A stretch of DNA of 64,000 nt from Pseudopedobacter saltans DSM 12145 (GCF_000190735.1 NC_015177.1:2480001-2544000), one strand, 5' to 3'; shown: positions 1 to 9,857, counted from the first letter of the stretch. Notes: a model not told the origin generated them from the letters alone. Numbers and translations: made by a program.

Positions 1-2
1 AT

Positions 3-641
3 AAAAACAATTCAAATATTGAGTTTCAAATGCCGTCCGGAGCAGGGTTTCACATTGTTCCGAGCCCGCAGATACAATTAACTGTAGGGCTAGTTTACGA
101 TACCGAAATTTCTGCAAGATTCACCCCAAAAGTCGGAAATGATGACTTTGGAAAAGTTGGATCCTGGGGAATTGGTGTAAAAAAAGAGATAACAAAGTTA
201 CTCCCTTGGAAAACTGAAAAAATCATCCCTATCGATTTAGCTGTAGCTTTAGGGTATAACCAAATTAATTACGACCACAAAGTTGCAGTAAAAGATCAAA
301 TTGGCGATGATGACACTAACGATCTAAAACAAAGAATTGAAGGCAAGTTTTCTGGTGTTACCGCCGATTTAATCGTATCTAAGAAATTAGCAATATTTAC
401 TCCTTTTGCTAGTATTGGTTATAATTCCGCAAAAACGGATATCGGCATCTTAGGTACTTATAAATTTAATGGGGAAAATGATTTAGTAGATCCGGTAAGA
501 ATTAAACAAACAGATGTTTCTGCATTTAGAGGATCTCTTGGTTTTGGGCTACATCTTGCTTTTTTTAGATTATACGGAGCATACAATATCAGTGATTACC
601 AATCTGTAACAGCAGGTATCGGTTTTGGTATAGGTAAATAA
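3..641 (+). CDS. DUF6588 family protein, 5'-truncated by the window edge
   Basis: The reading frame is open from the first bases of the window, so the methionine at 30 is probably internal and the true N-terminus lies outside. The visible part (about 213 residues) is rich in alternating hydrophobic/polar strands and ends in Gly-aromatic strands with a short Gly-Lys terminus, as in an outer-membrane beta-barrel. The motif around PSGAGFHIVPSPQIQLTVG and the spacing of strands match my memory of the DUF6588 family of Bacteroidota. Family function is unknown to me. A strong terminator follows, so it ends its transcript. Confidence 0.65.
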   Translation, partial: KNNSNIEFQMPSGAGFHIVPSPQIQLTVGLVYDTEISARFTPKVGNDDFGKVGSWGIGVKKEITKLLPWKTEKIIPIDLAVALGYNQINYDHKVAVKDQIGDDDTNDLKQRIEGKFSGVTADLIVSKKLAIFTPFASIGYNSAKTDIGILGTYKFNGENDLVDPVRIKQTDVSAFRGSLGFGLHLAFFRLYGAYNISDYQSVTAGIGFGIGK

Positions 642-665
642 GCAATAATTCATATCAATGTATTT

Positions 666-695
666 AGGCTGATCTTATGATTAGCCTTTTTTATT
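666..695 (+). terminator. Rho-independent terminator after the DUF6588 gene
   Basis: A 9-bp stem (666-674 with 679-687, one G-T pair) closes a 4-nt loop and runs straight into a T tract ending about 695. It lies 24 nt after the stop codon at 641. Confidence 0.85.
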
Positions 696-700
696 TTATA

Positions 701-708
701 TAAATTTG
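701..708 (+). promoter_or_regulatory. Possible -7 box (TAnnTTTG) at the ACC-deaminase start
   Basis: TAAATTTG fits the Bacteroidota -7 consensus, but it ends only 3 nt before the ATG at 712, so a transcript from it would be leaderless or start inside the gene. No clear -33 TTTG is seen. It may be chance in an AT-rich spacer. Confidence 0.3.
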
Positions 709-711
709 CGA

Positions 712-1611
712 ATGTTTGATTTTGAAATTCATAGCCCCGAAGAAGAGATACACCTTCCTATACTTAAAGATAATAATGTAAGATTATTCATCAAACGGGA
801 TGATTTGATACATCCTTTTATTTCTGGAAACAAATGGCGTAAATTAAAATATAACCTGATAGAAGCAGAAAAGCAGGGTAAGAAGCACCTCGTAAGTTTC
901 GGTGGAGCATATTCTAATCATATTTTAGCCCTGGCTGCTGCCGGCGCCAAATTTGGCTTTAAAACTACAGGATTTATAAGAGGAGAAGAGATCTATAACC
1001 CCATGCTCTCTCTTTGTAAAATATTCGGCATGAGCCTATGCTTTGTAAATAGAGAAGCCTATAAGCACAAAATAAAGCTTTATAACGACATTTTCACAGA
1101 AGAGACCGACACTTACTTTATAGACGAAGGTGGTGCCGGAAAACTGGCGGAAAAGGGATGTAGAGAGATTATCAAAGAATTAAAGAGAGCATATAATTAT
1201 ATTTTCTGCGCAGCGGGTACAGGAACCACCGCATCAGGAATAATCAATGAAATTGCACTAAAAAACTTAGAAACTGAGATTAATATAGTCTGCGTTCTGA
1301 AAGGATATGAATCAATTTCCGAAGATATCAATTTACTTCTGGACAAACCGTATCGATATAATATACTTCACGATTACCATTTCGGCGGTTACGCGAAAAC
1401 CAAGCCGAAACTCATAGAGTTTATTCAATACGTTAGTAAGCATACTGGCATGCTTACCGATCCTATTTATACAGGAAAAACGCTATTTGCTATCATAGAT
1501 CAGGTAAAACAGGGTAAAATAAAACCAAACAGCAAGATAATAATGATTCATACAGGAGGAGTATTTGGGATACTCGGAATGTTAGACAAATTTAATAAAA
1601 AAGGCTCTTGA
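712..1611 (+). CDS. 1-aminocyclopropane-1-carboxylate deaminase / D-cysteine desulfhydrase family PLP enzyme
   Basis: This 299-residue protein belongs to fold-type II PLP enzymes. The motif SGNKWRKLKYNL near residue 45 carries the lysine expected to bind PLP, FGGAYSNH follows, and AAGTGTTASG is the phosphate-binding loop. Relatives cleave ACC to 2-oxobutyrate and ammonia or D-cysteine to pyruvate, H2S and ammonia; sequence reading alone does not separate the two. An in-frame TTG at 706 is possible, but the ATG at 712 gives the usual N-terminus. The stop codon is embedded in the following terminator stem. It has no obvious operon partner, being bounded by terminators on both sides. Confidence 0.85.
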   Translation: MFDFEIHSPEEEIHLPILKDNNVRLFIKRDDLIHPFISGNKWRKLKYNLIEAEKQGKKHLVSFGGAYSNHILALAAAGAKFGFKTTGFIRGEEIYNPMLSLCKIFGMSLCFVNREAYKHKIKLYNDIFTEETDTYFIDEGGAGKLAEKGCREIIKELKRAYNYIFCAAGTGTTASGIINEIALKNLETEINIVCVLKGYESISEDINLLLDKPYRYNILHDYHFGGYAKTKPKLIEFIQYVSKHTGMLTDPIYTGKTLFAIIDQVKQGKIKPNSKIIMIHTGGVFGILGMLDKFNKKGS

Positions 1612-1628
1612 AAATTCAAGAGCCTTTT
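1601..1628. terminator. Bidirectional terminator between the ACC-deaminase gene and rplQ
   Basis: A perfect 12-bp inverted repeat (1601-1612 with 1615-1626) is flanked by A runs on the left and T on the right, so it can end transcription from both convergent genes. It overlaps the stop codon of the upstream gene. Confidence 0.85.
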
Positions 1629-1649
1629 AAATCAAAAACAGCTTTTTTA

Positions 1650-2180
1650 TTATTTAGCCTCTTCTGTACCTTCTTCATTAGATTCAGCTACTTCTGGAGT
1701 AACTTCTTCTACTTTCTCCTCCGCAACTACTTCTTCAGCAGCTGGAGCAGCCTTCTTAGCTTTAGAAGAACCTCTTCTACGAGTAGTTTTCTTCTCAGCT
1801 TTAGCTTCAACACCGTAAACTGTATTGAAATCTACTAACTCGATAAGCGCCATAGAAGCGTTATCTCCTAAACGATTTCCTAACTTAATGATACGAGTAT
1901 AACCACCTGGTCTGTTAGCGATTTTTTCAGCTACTTCACGGAATAAGACAGTGATAACTTCTTTGTTCTGTAATTTAGAAAAAACCACACGACGAGAATG
2001 TGTAGTATCATTTTTTGATTTAGTCAAAAGAGGCTCTACATAAGTACGTAAAGCTTTTGCTTTCGCTAAAGTCGTAGTAATACGCTTGTGAAGAATTAAA
2101 GACGAAGCCATGTTAGCCAACATTGCTTTTCTGTGGCTATCTGTACGTCCTAAATGATTAACCTTGTTTCCGTGTCTCAT
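1650..2180 (-). CDS. rplQ: 50S ribosomal protein L17 with a long charged tail
   Basis: The N-terminal 120 residues are canonical bL17 (start [12 protein letters not shown], then HRKAML and the GGYTRI segment), a protein of the large subunit near the exit tunnel. At 176 residues it is longer than the roughly 120-130 of most bacteria: the extra C-terminal part starts basic ([12 protein letters not shown]) and turns into an acidic Ala/Glu/Val stretch, as in other Bacteroidota L17 proteins. It is the last gene of the ribosomal cluster, 72 nt after rpoA, and a terminator follows its stop. Confidence 0.96.
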   Translation of the reverse strand: MRHGNKVNHLGRTDSHRKAMLANMASSLILHKRITTTLAKAKALRTYVEPLLTKSKNDTTHSRRVVFSKLQNKEVITVLFREVAEKIANRPGGYTRIIKLGNRLGDNASMALIELVDFNTVYGVEAKAEKKTTRRRGSSKAKKAAPAAEEVVAEEKVEEVTPEVAESNEEGTEEAK

Positions 2181-2252
2181 TACTTTATTTATTTACGCAT
2201 ACCGTCAGCTCTAGCCCCTATGGCGAACCGGGAATTATGCGTTATTTACATT

Positions 2253-3245
2253 TTATTCTTCGTCTAATTTATATTTAGACAGGTTCATTCCAAATGATAA
2301 ACCTTTTGATTTAACCAGTTCCTGGATTTCTGTTAAAGACTTCTTACCGAAGTTTCTGAATTTTAACATATCAGCAACATCATAAGAAACTAAATCGGCC
2401 AAAGAACGGATATCAGCTGCTTTCAAACAGTTTAACGCTCTTACAGAAAGATCTAAATCAACTAATTCAGTTTTAAGAATTTTACGCATGTGTAACACTT
2501 CTTCATCAACTTCCTTAGTCTCTTCTTTAGCTTGAGATTCCAAAATCAAATTCTCATCTGAGAATAACATGAAGTGTTGTATAAGAATCTTAGCTGCTTC
2601 CTTCAAAGCATCTTCTGGATGGATAGAGCCATCTGTAGAAATATCAAGTAACAACTTCTCGTAATCGGTTTTTTGTTCAACACGATAGTTCTCAATAGTG
2701 TACTTAACGTTCTTGATTGGCGTATAAATAGAGTCGATAGCAATAACGCCTACTGCTGCATCAGCATTTTTGTTTTCTTCTGCTGCTACATAACCTCTAC
2801 CTTTGTTAATAGTAAGTTCTATTTCCAAAGTAACAGAACTTTCCATGTTACAAACAACAAAGTCAGGGTTTAAAACCTCAAAATTGTTAGAAAACTTAGT
2901 GATATCACCAGCTTTAAAACTCTCCTGTCCATTGATGATAACAAATATTTTTTCTGAATCACCAGACTCTCCTGTCTTTTTGAAACGAACTTGCTTAAGA
3001 TTCAAGATGATATCAACAACGTCTTCAGCTACACCTTTAATTGTAGAGAACTCGTGAGAAACACCTGAGAATCTTACTGAGGTAATTGCGTAACCTTCTA
3101 AAGACGATAACAAAATTCTTCTTAAAGCGTTACCTATAGTAACACCAAATCCAGGCTCCAACGGACGAAATTCAAACGTACCGTCGAAGTCTGTAGACTT
3201 CTGCATAATAACTTTATCAGGTTTCTGAAATGCTAAAATTGCCAT
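2253..3245 (-). CDS. rpoA: DNA-directed RNA polymerase subunit alpha
   Basis: At 330 residues it has the usual two-domain layout: an N-terminal dimerisation domain (residues about 15-230, with [14 protein letters not shown]) that nucleates core assembly, a flexible acidic linker, and a C-terminal domain (about 255-320, [15 protein letters not shown]...KSLTEIQ) that contacts upstream DNA and activators. It sits between rpsD and rplQ as in the classical alpha operon, with 78- and 72-nt spacers. Confidence 0.97.
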   Translation of the reverse strand: MAILAFQKPDKVIMQKSTDFDGTFEFRPLEPGFGVTIGNALRRILLSSLEGYAITSVRFSGVSHEFSTIKGVAEDVVDIILNLKQVRFKKTGESGDSEKIFVIINGQESFKAGDITKFSNNFEVLNPDFVVCNMESSVTLEIELTINKGRGYVAAEENKNADAAVGVIAIDSIYTPIKNVKYTIENYRVEQKTDYEKLLLDISTDGSIHPEDALKEAAKILIQHFMLFSDENLILESQAKEETKEVDEEVLHMRKILKTELVDLDLSVRALNCLKAADIRSLADLVSYDVADMLKFRNFGKKSLTEIQELVKSKGLSFGMNLSKYKLDEE

Positions 3246-3290
3246 TTATTGCCTTGTATTTTATCGTTAATTTTTAGATAAACAACCAAT

Positions 3291-3309
3291 GCCAACTTTA
3301 AAAGTTGGC
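3291..3309. other. Perfect hairpin in the rpsD-rpoA spacer
   Basis: GCCAACTTT pairs with AAAGTTGGC around a single central base (19 nt). No T run follows on the minus strand, so it is more likely an mRNA processing or attenuation structure than a full terminator. It lies inside the 78-nt rpsD-rpoA spacer. Confidence 0.5.
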
Positions 3310-3323
3310 AAAGGGGAGTATCA

Positions 3324-3932
3324 TTATTTAGAGTATAACTCGACGATTAAGTTCTCTTTAATGTTTTCAGGGATGCTCTCTCTGTCAGGAAATTGAATAA
3401 ATTTACCTGTCAAATTTTTCGAGTCCCACTCCAACCAAGAGTACTTATTAATAGTACGTCCAGCTACAGAATTTGTGATCGCTTCTAAAGATTTAGATTT
3501 CTCACGAACTTCTATAACATCACCAGGTCTAACAGAGAAAGATGGAATATTTACCAATTCACCGTTTACCAAAATGTGCCTGTGAGAAACCAATTGACGA
3601 GCTGCAGATCTTGTTGTAGCAATACCTAAACGGTAAACAACATTATCTAAACGAGCTTCTAATAATTGCAATAAGTTAGTACCAGCAATACCACCTTTTG
3701 CAGATGCTTTTTTAAACAAGTTAGAGAACTGTTTCTCCAATACACCGTAAGTGTATTTTACTTTTTGCTTTTCTGTTAACTGAATAGAATATTCAGATTG
3801 TTTACCTCTTCTTTTAGAAGGACCGTGTTGTCCTGGAGGGTAATTTTTTCTTTCTAATGCTTTATCTGGTCCGAAAATTGGTTCTCTGAATTTACGAGCA
3901 ATTTTCGATTTTGGGCCTGTATATCTTGCCAT
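3324..3932 (-). CDS. rpsD: 30S ribosomal protein S4
   Basis: A 202-residue uS4: start [15 protein letters not shown], then the 16S-binding N-terminal domain without the zinc-finger cysteines, and an S4 RNA-binding domain (about 92-155, [12 protein letters not shown] and HRHILVNG). S4 is a primary 16S binder that starts assembly of the 5' domain and is a classical autoregulator of the alpha operon. It lies 60 nt after rpsK and precedes rpoA. Confidence 0.97.
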   Translation of the reverse strand: MARYTGPKSKIARKFREPIFGPDKALERKNYPPGQHGPSKRRGKQSEYSIQLTEKQKVKYTYGVLEKQFSNLFKKASAKGGIAGTNLLQLLEARLDNVVYRLGIATTRSAARQLVSHRHILVNGELVNIPSFSVRPGDVIEVREKSKSLEAITNSVAGRTINKYSWLEWDSKNLTGKFIQFPDRESIPENIKENLIVELYSK

Positions 3933-3992
3933 TTCTTTTTCTACTTAAAGTATCTTCTCGACTATATCGAGAGAATCTTATCTTTAAAATTA

Positions 3993-4382
3993 TTAAACTC
4001 TTCTTCTTTTTGGAGGACGACAACCGTTGTGAGGTAGTGGAGTGATATCTTTAATAGTTGTCACTTCTATACCTGCATTTTGTAATGTACGGATAGCAGA
4101 CTCACGACCTGAACCTGGACCTTTTACAAAAACTTCAACTTTACGTAATCCTAAATCATATGCAACTTTACCGCAATCACTTGCAGCTTGAGAAGCAGCA
4201 TATGGAGTATTTTTCTTAGAACCTTTAAAACCTTGTTTACCTGCAGAAGACCAAGAAATTGTTTGACCTTGGTTGTTGGTTAAGGTAATGATAATGTTGT
4301 TAAAGGTAGCGTTGATATGTGCTTGACCTACCGGTTCAATCACTACTATACGCTTTTTGGTAACTTTTTTTGACTTAGCCAT
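3993..4382 (-). CDS. rpsK: 30S ribosomal protein S11
   Basis: A 129-residue uS11 with a lysine-rich start, the conserved [15 protein letters not shown] segment, [11 protein letters not shown], and the C-terminal [18 protein letters not shown] signature. It forms part of the platform at the E site. The gene follows rpsM by 16 nt and precedes rpsD. Confidence 0.97.
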   Translation of the reverse strand: MAKSKKVTKKRIVVIEPVGQAHINATFNNIIITLTNNQGQTISWSSAGKQGFKGSKKNTPYAASQAASDCGKVAYDLGLRKVEVFVKGPGSGRESAIRTLQNAGIEVTTIKDITPLPHNGCRPPKRRRV

Positions 4383-4398
4383 TTCTTACTATCAAATA

Positions 4399-4776
4399 TT
4401 ATTTAGTAGCCTTTTTCTTATTCGCAACAGTTTTCCTCTTTCCTTTACGAGTACGAGAATTGTTTTTAGTTCTCTGACCACGTAATGGTAATCCTTTTCT
4501 GTGACGTAATCCTCTGTAACATCCAATATCCATTAAACGCTTAATGTTTAATTGAACTTCCGATCTTAGTTGACCTTCAACTTTGATTGACTCAGAAATA
4601 ATGTTACGGATGGCTGTTAATTCTTCATCGGTCCATTCTTGAACTTTCTTATCGAAACTGATACCAGCTTGAGTCAAAATATTTTGAGCTGTCTTTCTTC
4701 CAATTCCGTAAATATAAGTAAGGCCGATCTCTCCTCTTTTGTTTTTTGGTAAATCTATACCTGCTATCCTTGCCAT
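4399..4776 (-). CDS. rpsM: 30S ribosomal protein S13
   Basis: A 125-residue uS13: [14 protein letters not shown] start, the helix-two-turn-helix core, and the C-terminal [18 protein letters not shown] segment followed by a basic tail that reaches toward P-site tRNA. S13 sits in the head and contacts the large subunit. It follows rpmJ by 30 nt. Confidence 0.97.
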   Translation of the reverse strand: MARIAGIDLPKNKRGEIGLTYIYGIGRKTAQNILTQAGISFDKKVQEWTDEELTAIRNIISESIKVEGQLRSEVQLNIKRLMDIGCYRGLRHRKGLPLRGQRTKNNSRTRKGKRKTVANKKKATK

Positions 4777-4806
4777 TTATTATTTGTTGATAGTTTAAAA
4801 TTACGA

Positions 4807-4923
4807 TTAACCTTGACGCTGTTTGTATTTCGGATTCTTTTTGTTAATCACGTATAATTTTCCTTTTCTACGGATTATTTTACAATCAGCGCTGCGCTTT
4901 TTGATTGATGCTCTAACTTTCAT
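4807..4923 (-). CDS. rpmJ: 50S ribosomal protein L36, zinc-less (C-minus) form
   Basis: A 38-codon gene translated by hand: it begins [17 protein letters not shown] and ends NPKYKQRQG, the full-length bL36 frame. Compared with zinc-binding L36 (Cys11, Cys14, Cys27, His33), only Cys14 remains; the other positions are Ser, Asn and Tyr, so it cannot form the zinc ribbon. It starts 4 nt after infA in the same transcript. Confidence 0.95.
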   Translation of the reverse strand: MKVRASIKKRSADCKIIRRKGKLYVINKKNPKYKQRQG

Positions 4924-4927
4924 TTTC

Positions 4928-5146
4928 TTATTTATATCTATAAGTTATTCTGCCCTTTGTAAGATCATATGGTGACATCTCCAATTTCACTCGGTCTCCT
5001 GGTAATATTTTGATGTAGTGCATCCTCATTTTACCAGAAATATGTGCTATGATCTCGTGGCCATTCTCTAATTCAACACGAAACATTGCATTAGATAATG
5101 CTTCTTTTATTACTCCGTCTTGCTCTATAGAGGACTGTTTAGCCAT
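4928..5146 (-). CDS. infA: Translation initiation factor IF-1
   Basis: A 72-residue OB-fold protein, the normal IF-1 length, with [36 protein letters not shown] and the [14 protein letters not shown] end. It binds the 30S A site during initiation. The 71-nt spacer to map carries a candidate promoter, so infA and the genes after it may have some independent transcription. Confidence 0.97.
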   Translation of the reverse strand: MAKQSSIEQDGVIKEALSNAMFRVELENGHEIIAHISGKMRMHYIKILPGDRVKLEMSPYDLTKGRITYRYK

Positions 5147-5190
5147 ATTTTTCCTTTTATTACTTAATTTCCACCGCGTAAAGCGGGACG

Positions 5191-5198
5191 CAAAATTA
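5191..5198 (-). promoter_or_regulatory. Candidate -7 box upstream of infA
   Basis: On the minus strand this reads TAATTTTG, matching TAnnTTTG, followed by CGTC, a context also seen at the rpsL and rpsH candidates. No good -33 element is placed 19-21 nt upstream, so it is only a candidate internal promoter. Confidence 0.4.
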
Positions 5199-5217
5199 AA
5201 TAATTTTTTTTATAAAA

Positions 5218-6000
5218 TTAAACTTTATTCAAAACTTCTTCTATGTAATCAAAAGTTGACAAGATATCAGCCTTTCCTTTCTTAATTGCTACGGTATGTT
5301 CGAAGTGAGCCGAAAGCTTTCCATCTGTAGTAGAAACTGTCCATCCGTCATTCCAAAACTTTACTCCCGCTTTCCCCCCATTAATCATTGGCTCTATTGC
5401 TATCACCATTCCTTCCTGAAGTTTCATTCCCGAACCTCGGCGTCCGTAGTTAGGAACCTCCGGCTTTTCGTGTAAGTTATGTCCAACACCATGCCCTACC
5501 AATTCTCTTACTACACCAAAACCATTTCTCTCTGCATAATCCTGAACAGCAAAGCCTATGTCTCCTATCCTGCTTCCGGACAAAGCCTTCTCTATCCCCC
5601 TATTCAAACACTCCTTTGTAACATCTAATAATTCCCTGGCTTCAGAAGAAATGTCACCAACAGCAAATGTATATGCAGAATCTCCAAAAAAATTATTTTT
5701 AATAACCCCACAGTCTACAGACACAATATCACCTTCTTTCAGTTCGTAATTACTAGGAAAACCATGAACTACCTGATCATTCAGTGATATACATAATGAA
5801 TAAGGAAAACCGTTGTAATTTAAAAAAGCAGGTATTGCTCCGTTATCTCTAATAAACTCTTCTGCTAAATTATTCAGCTTAAGAGTAGTGATACCAGGAG
5901 CAATAACTTTTGCTACTTCTGCCAAAGTCTTAGAAACTAACTGGGAACTTTCCCTTATCAATTCTATTTCTTCGTCAGTTTTAAAAATTACTTTTGACAT
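5218..6000 (-). CDS. map: Type I methionine aminopeptidase
   Basis: Removes the initiator methionine from nascent proteins. The 260 residues show the pita-bread fold landmarks: DCG and FGDSAYTF (two metal-binding aspartates), GHGVGHNLHEKP (metal-binding histidine), IAIEPMI and FEHTVAI (metal-binding glutamates). The ATG at 6000 (MSKVIFKTDEEI) is chosen over an upstream in-frame start at 6033, which would run into secY; it lies 4 nt after the secY stop. The secY-map-infA order is common in the spc operon. Confidence 0.95.
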   Translation of the reverse strand: MSKVIFKTDEEIELIRESSQLVSKTLAEVAKVIAPGITTLKLNNLAEEFIRDNGAIPAFLNYNGFPYSLCISLNDQVVHGFPSNYELKEGDIVSVDCGVIKNNFFGDSAYTFAVGDISSEARELLDVTKECLNRGIEKALSGSRIGDIGFAVQDYAERNGFGVVRELVGHGVGHNLHEKPEVPNYGRRGSGMKLQEGMVIAIEPMINGGKAGVKFWNDGWTVSTTDGKLSAHFEHTVAIKKGKADILSTFDYIEEVLNKV

Positions 6001-6004
6001 GATA

Positions 6005-7336
6005 TTAAATAGCTGAGCCTGCTGAAGCAACACTCACATCGCTACGTCCTTTAATTCTGCCAGTTTTCATTAAGCCATCATAGTGACGCATCAGCAAATA
6101 ACTTTCTATCTGTTGTAATGTATCTAAAACAACAGCAACTAAAATTAACAGAGAAGTACCACCAAAGAAATGTGCAAATTGAGAGTTAACTCCCAAAATA
6201 ATCGCTAATGAAGGTAAAATCGCTATTAATGCCAGGAAAATAGAACCGGGCAAAGTTATCTTCGAAATAACACTGTCTATATAATCTGATGTGCTTTTAC
6301 CTGGTTTAACACCTGGAATAAAACCACCGTTCTTTTTCATATCATCCGACATTTGAGTTGGATTGATTGTGATAGCGGTATAAAAGAACGTAAACAATAT
6401 AATCAATATAGCAAATGTTAAATTATATGCAACTGATGTATAATCACTAAAAGAAGCCAGAACAGAAGATTGCGCACTTGGAAAAAACTGTCCAATTGTT
6501 GACGGTATGAACATAATTGCTTGGGCAAAAATGATAGGCATAACCCCTGCTGCATTAAGCTTTAAAGGAATATACTGTCTAACACCACCATATTGTTTAT
6601 TTCCAACAATCTTCTTAGCATATTGTACAGGAATTTTACGTGTACCCTGAATAATAAGTACAGTAAACATTATCACTGCAAAAAGGGCAACAAACTCAAT
6701 AAAGAATGCTATTAAACCTCCTTGTCCTGTATTTCTGCTAATAAATTCTGCTGAAATTCCGTATGGTAATTGAGCAATAATTCCTACCATAATTAGTAAG
6801 GAAATACCGTTACCGATACCTTTATCAGTAATCTTCTCACCCATCCACATTACAAACATAGTTCCGGCAGTTAATATCGCCATAGCAGAAATGCTGAACA
6901 ATGGATCTGATATTAATCTAGCTTCCGGACCAATTTGAGATTTAACATAACCAATAGCTTGTAAAGCTGTAATTGCGATTGTTAAATAACGTGTAATCTG
7001 AGTGATTTTTTTTCTTCCGCTTTCACCTTCCTTCTGCAACTTCTGGAAATAAGGAACTGCTATTCCTAGTAATTGGATAACAATAGACGCAGAAATGTAG
7101 GGCATAACACCTAATGCGAAGATTGACGCTCTAGAGAACGACCCTCCAGCAAACATGTTTAATAGACCTAACAATCCTTCTTTTGCTTGTCCTTCAAGAG
7201 ATCTTGGATCTACACCGGGTAATACTATAAAAGACCCGATTCTATAAACTAAAAGAATTAAGAGCGTGTATAAAATACGCACTCTTAATTCCTCAATTTT
7301 CCAAATATTGGATAAAGTTGTGAACAGCTTCTTCAT
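6005..7336 (-). CDS. secY: Protein translocase subunit SecY
   Basis: The 443-residue channel subunit of the inner-membrane Sec translocon. About ten hydrophobic segments are visible, with a plug-type loop early on (LPGVDPRSL...GLLGLLNMFAGG), the conserved GIGNGISLLI segment and the cytoplasmic GTRKIPVQYAKK loop that contacts SecA or the ribosome. It follows rplO by 3 nt. Confidence 0.97.
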   Translation of the reverse strand: MKKLFTTLSNIWKIEELRVRILYTLLILLVYRIGSFIVLPGVDPRSLEGQAKEGLLGLLNMFAGGSFSRASIFALGVMPYISASIVIQLLGIAVPYFQKLQKEGESGRKKITQITRYLTIAITALQAIGYVKSQIGPEARLISDPLFSISAMAILTAGTMFVMWMGEKITDKGIGNGISLLIMVGIIAQLPYGISAEFISRNTGQGGLIAFFIEFVALFAVIMFTVLIIQGTRKIPVQYAKKIVGNKQYGGVRQYIPLKLNAAGVMPIIFAQAIMFIPSTIGQFFPSAQSSVLASFSDYTSVAYNLTFAILIILFTFFYTAITINPTQMSDDMKKNGGFIPGVKPGKSTSDYIDSVISKITLPGSIFLALIAILPSLAIILGVNSQFAHFFGGTSLLILVAVVLDTLQQIESYLLMRHYDGLMKTGRIKGRSDVSVASAGSAI

Positions 7337-7339
7337 TAA

Positions 7340-7786
7340 TTATAGTTTAACAACAGAACCACCTGCAGCTTCAATAGCTTTTTGTGCAGTTGCTGTAAAT
7401 GCATGTGCTTTAACTTCTAATTTAGCTTTTAATTCGCCTCTTCCCAAAATTTTCACGATATCATTTTTAGATACCAAACCGTGAGCTTTTAGCGTTTCAA
7501 AATCTACTGCTGATAAATTAAATTTCTCAACAAGTGCTTGAAGAATATCTAGATTCACACCTACGTATTCTACTCGGTTAGCGTTTTTAAAGCCAACTTT
7601 AGGAACACGACGTTGTAAAGGCATCTGACCTCCTTCAAAACCTACCTTTGAAGAATAACCTGATCTAGAACCAGCTCCTTTATGACCACGTGTAGAAGTA
7701 CCACCGCGACCAGATCCCGTTCCACGACCTATTCTCTTTCTATTTTTTATTGAACCTTCTGCAGGTTTTAAGTTACTTAAATTCAT
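7340..7786 (-). CDS. rplO: 50S ribosomal protein L15
   Basis: A 148-residue uL15: [12 protein letters not shown], then the Gly/Arg-rich extended N-terminal region ([20 protein letters not shown]) that threads into 23S rRNA and a globular C-terminal domain. It follows rpmD by 5 nt and precedes secY by 3 nt. Confidence 0.97.
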   Translation of the reverse strand: MNLSNLKPAEGSIKNRKRIGRGTGSGRGGTSTRGHKGAGSRSGYSSKVGFEGGQMPLQRRVPKVGFKNANRVEYVGVNLDILQALVEKFNLSAVDFETLKAHGLVSKNDIVKILGRGELKAKLEVKAHAFTATAQKAIEAAGGSVVKL

Positions 7787-7791
7787 GGTAA

Positions 7792-7971
7792 TTAAATTTT
7801 TTCAATTGCTACCAAATGATTCACTGCTTTAACCATTCCGATGATTGCCGGAGTAGCTTCAACTTCCACGCTCTGATTAACTTTTTTTAACCCTAAAGCC
7901 TGGATAGTTCTTTTTTGGCGCTCACTTCTATCGATCACGCTCTTAATTTGAGTTATTTTGATCTTAGCCAT
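7792..7971 (-). CDS. rpmD: 50S ribosomal protein L30
   Basis: A 59-residue uL30 found by hand translation between rpsE and rplO. It begins [20 protein letters not shown] and continues through [16 protein letters not shown] to end VAIEKI, the normal small bacterial L30. Spacers are 4 nt to rpsE and 5 nt to rplO, so it is translated within the tight spc block. Confidence 0.95.
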   Translation of the reverse strand: MAKIKITQIKSVIDRSERQKRTIQALGLKKVNQSVEVEATPAIIGMVKAVNHLVAIEKI

Positions 7972-7975
7972 CGTA

Positions 7976-8494
7976 TTATCCGTTAAAAACTTTATCTAAT
8001 GAAACACCTCTGTGATGCGCTACTGTACGAGCATCTCTCATTTGAGCCAGAGCAGCTACCGTAGCTTTAACCACGTTGTGCGGATTAGAAGAACCCTTAG
8101 ACTTAGCTAATACGTTATGAATACCAGCTGACTCCAAAACTGCCCTCATTGCACCACCTGCAATAACTCCAGTACCATTCGCTGCAGGTTTAACTAATAC
8201 ATAACCTCCAGAAAATTTACCTTCTTGTGCATGAGGTACTGTACCGTTGATTACCGGAACTCTAACCAAGTTCTTTTTAGCATCATCTATACCTTTTGCA
8301 ATAGCTTCAGTAACCTCTTTTGCTTTTCCTAAACCGTAACCTACCACACCGTTCTCATCACCTACAACTACGATAGCTGAAAAACTGAAAGTACGTCCAC
8401 CTTTAGTAACTTTAGCAACACGTTGGATGCTTACCAAACGATCTTTTAACTCAATCTCGTTTGCTTTTACTCTTTTTATATTGATAGTTGACAT
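7976..8494 (-). CDS. rpsE: 30S ribosomal protein S5
   Basis: A 172-residue uS5 with the dsRBD-like N-terminal domain ([30 protein letters not shown]) and the C-terminal domain ([19 protein letters not shown]...[15 protein letters not shown]). It sits at the mRNA entry site and affects decoding fidelity. It follows rplR by 12 nt. Confidence 0.97.
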   Translation of the reverse strand: MSTINIKRVKANEIELKDRLVSIQRVAKVTKGGRTFSFSAIVVVGDENGVVGYGLGKAKEVTEAIAKGIDDAKKNLVRVPVINGTVPHAQEGKFSGGYVLVKPAANGTGVIAGGAMRAVLESAGIHNVLAKSKGSSNPHNVVKATVAALAQMRDARTVAHHRGVSLDKVFNG

Positions 8495-8506
8495 CTGCTT
8501 CTGAAA

Positions 8507-8863
8507 TTAAAAGATTAAACCTGCTTCACGGGCACCATCTGCCAATGATTTGATACGGCCATGATATAAGTAACCGTTTCTATCAAACACTACTTTCGTA
8601 ATTCCAGCAGCAATTGCCTTCTCAGCAACTTTTTTACCAACCTCTTTAGATTGATCTACTTTATTGCCCGTTGCACTGAAATCTTTTTCCGATGATGAAG
8701 CAGCAACTAAAGTTTTTCCAGCATTATCATCAATTACCTGAGCATAAATTCCCTTGTTACTTCTGAAAACAGTTAAACGAGGGCGCTCTGAAGAACCAGA
8801 AACTCTTCTTCTGATACCTTTTTTTATTCTATCTCTACGAGATAATCTAACTTTTCCTGCCAT
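8507..8863 (-). CDS. rplR: 50S ribosomal protein L18
   Basis: A 118-residue uL18 with the basic N-terminus that binds 5S r[23 protein letters not shown] and the [23 protein letters not shown] end. It brings 5S rRNA into the central protuberance with L5. The spacer to rplF is 5 nt. Confidence 0.97.
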   Translation of the reverse strand: MAGKVRLSRRDRIKKGIRRRVSGSSERPRLTVFRSNKGIYAQVIDDNAGKTLVAASSSEKDFSATGNKVDQSKEVGKKVAEKAIAAGITKVVFDRNGYLYHGRIKSLADGAREAGLIF

Positions 8864-8868
8864 TACAA

Positions 8869-9426
8869 TTATTTTTTAGCTGCTGATTTACCTGCTTTTC
8901 TTCTTAATGTTTCACCAACAAACTTGATACCTTTACCTTTATACGGCTCAGGAGCTCTCAATGAACGAATCTTAGCCGCAACCTGACCTAGCAATTGCTT
9001 ATCTATCGATTCTAATGTGATTGTTGGGTTTTTACCTTTCTCCGAAGTAGTCGTAACTTTAACCTCATCTGGCAAAGCAAATACTACGTGGTGAGAGAAA
9101 CCTAAAACTAGATCTAGGATATTACCTGTATTAGAAGCTCTATAACCAACACCCACTAACTCCTGAGTGATTTTAAAACCTTCTGTAACACCTAAAACCA
9201 TGTTATTAAGTAAAGCTCTGTATAAACCATGTAAAGCTTTATGTCTTTTTTGGTCTGAAGGACGTTTAACTAAAAGAGTTCCCTCTTCTTGTTCAACGAT
9301 AATATCAGAATCAATTTTTTGCGACAATTCACCTTTAGGGCCTTTTACTGTTACAACGTTATCTTTAGATACCGCTACAGTAACACCAGAAGGGATTGAA
9401 ATTGGGGCTTTTCCTATTCTTGACAT
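8869..9426 (-). CDS. rplF: 50S ribosomal protein L6
   Basis: A 185-residue uL6: [15 protein letters not shown], two related alpha/beta domains and the conserved [11 protein letters not shown] signature near the C-terminus. It sits near the GTPase-associated region. Its start is preceded by a full AGGAGG on the minus strand, unusual for Bacteroidota. Confidence 0.97.
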   Translation of the reverse strand: MSRIGKAPISIPSGVTVAVSKDNVVTVKGPKGELSQKIDSDIIVEQEEGTLLVKRPSDQKRHKALHGLYRALLNNMVLGVTEGFKITQELVGVGYRASNTGNILDLVLGFSHHVVFALPDEVKVTTTSEKGKNPTITLESIDKQLLGQVAAKIRSLRAPEPYKGKGIKFVGETLRRKAGKSAAKK

Positions 9427-9432
9427 ATCTAT

Positions 9433-9440
9433 CTCCTCCT
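9433..9440 (-). promoter_or_regulatory. Strong Shine-Dalgarno sequence before rplF
   Basis: The minus strand reads AGGAGGAG; the AGGAGG core ends 8 nt before the rplF ATG. This is an ideal placement by the classical rule, in a phylum where most genes lack such motifs. Confidence 0.6.
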
Positions 9441-9441
9441 A

Positions 9442-9840
9442 TTAATAAACATAACATAAAACTTCACCGCCTACATTTAACTGTTTGGCTTCCTTATCAG
9501 TCATTACTCCCTTAGAAGTGGACAAAATTGCAATACCTAAACCGTTTAATACTCGTGGCATAGTACCTACTCCTGCATACTTTCTCAAACCTGGTTTACT
9601 CGCTCTTGTGATTGTGCGAATAGCAGGAACTTTAGTTATCGGATGATATTTCAAAGCTACTTTAATTGTACCTTGAGAATTCGTTTCCTCAAACTTATAG
9701 TTCGTGATGTAACCTTTTTCAAAAAGTACTTTTGTAATTTCCTTTTTGATGTTTGATGCAGGAATTTCAACAACCCTATGGTTGGCCTTAATGGCATTCC
9801 TTACTCTTGTAAGATAATCTGCTATTGGATCTGTATACAT
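9442..9840 (-). CDS. rpsH: 30S ribosomal protein S8
   Basis: A 132-residue uS8: DPIADYLTRVRNA start and the C-terminal NVGGEVLCYVY motif. It is a primary 16S binder and in many bacteria the autoregulator of the spc operon. It follows rpsN by 72 nt; that spacer holds a hairpin and a candidate promoter, so the cluster may be partly re-started here. Confidence 0.97.
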   Translation of the reverse strand: MYTDPIADYLTRVRNAIKANHRVVEIPASNIKKEITKVLFEKGYITNYKFEETNSQGTIKVALKYHPITKVPAIRTITRASKPGLRKYAGVGTMPRVLNGLGIAILSTSKGVMTDKEAKQLNVGGEVLCYVY

Positions 9841-9857
9841 TTTATTATATTAAATAA

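Noticed and set aside
1608-1838. Plus-strand ORF opposite rplQ
   Set aside because: It mirrors the low-complexity tail of L17, has no family features and shares the terminator; a shadow frame.
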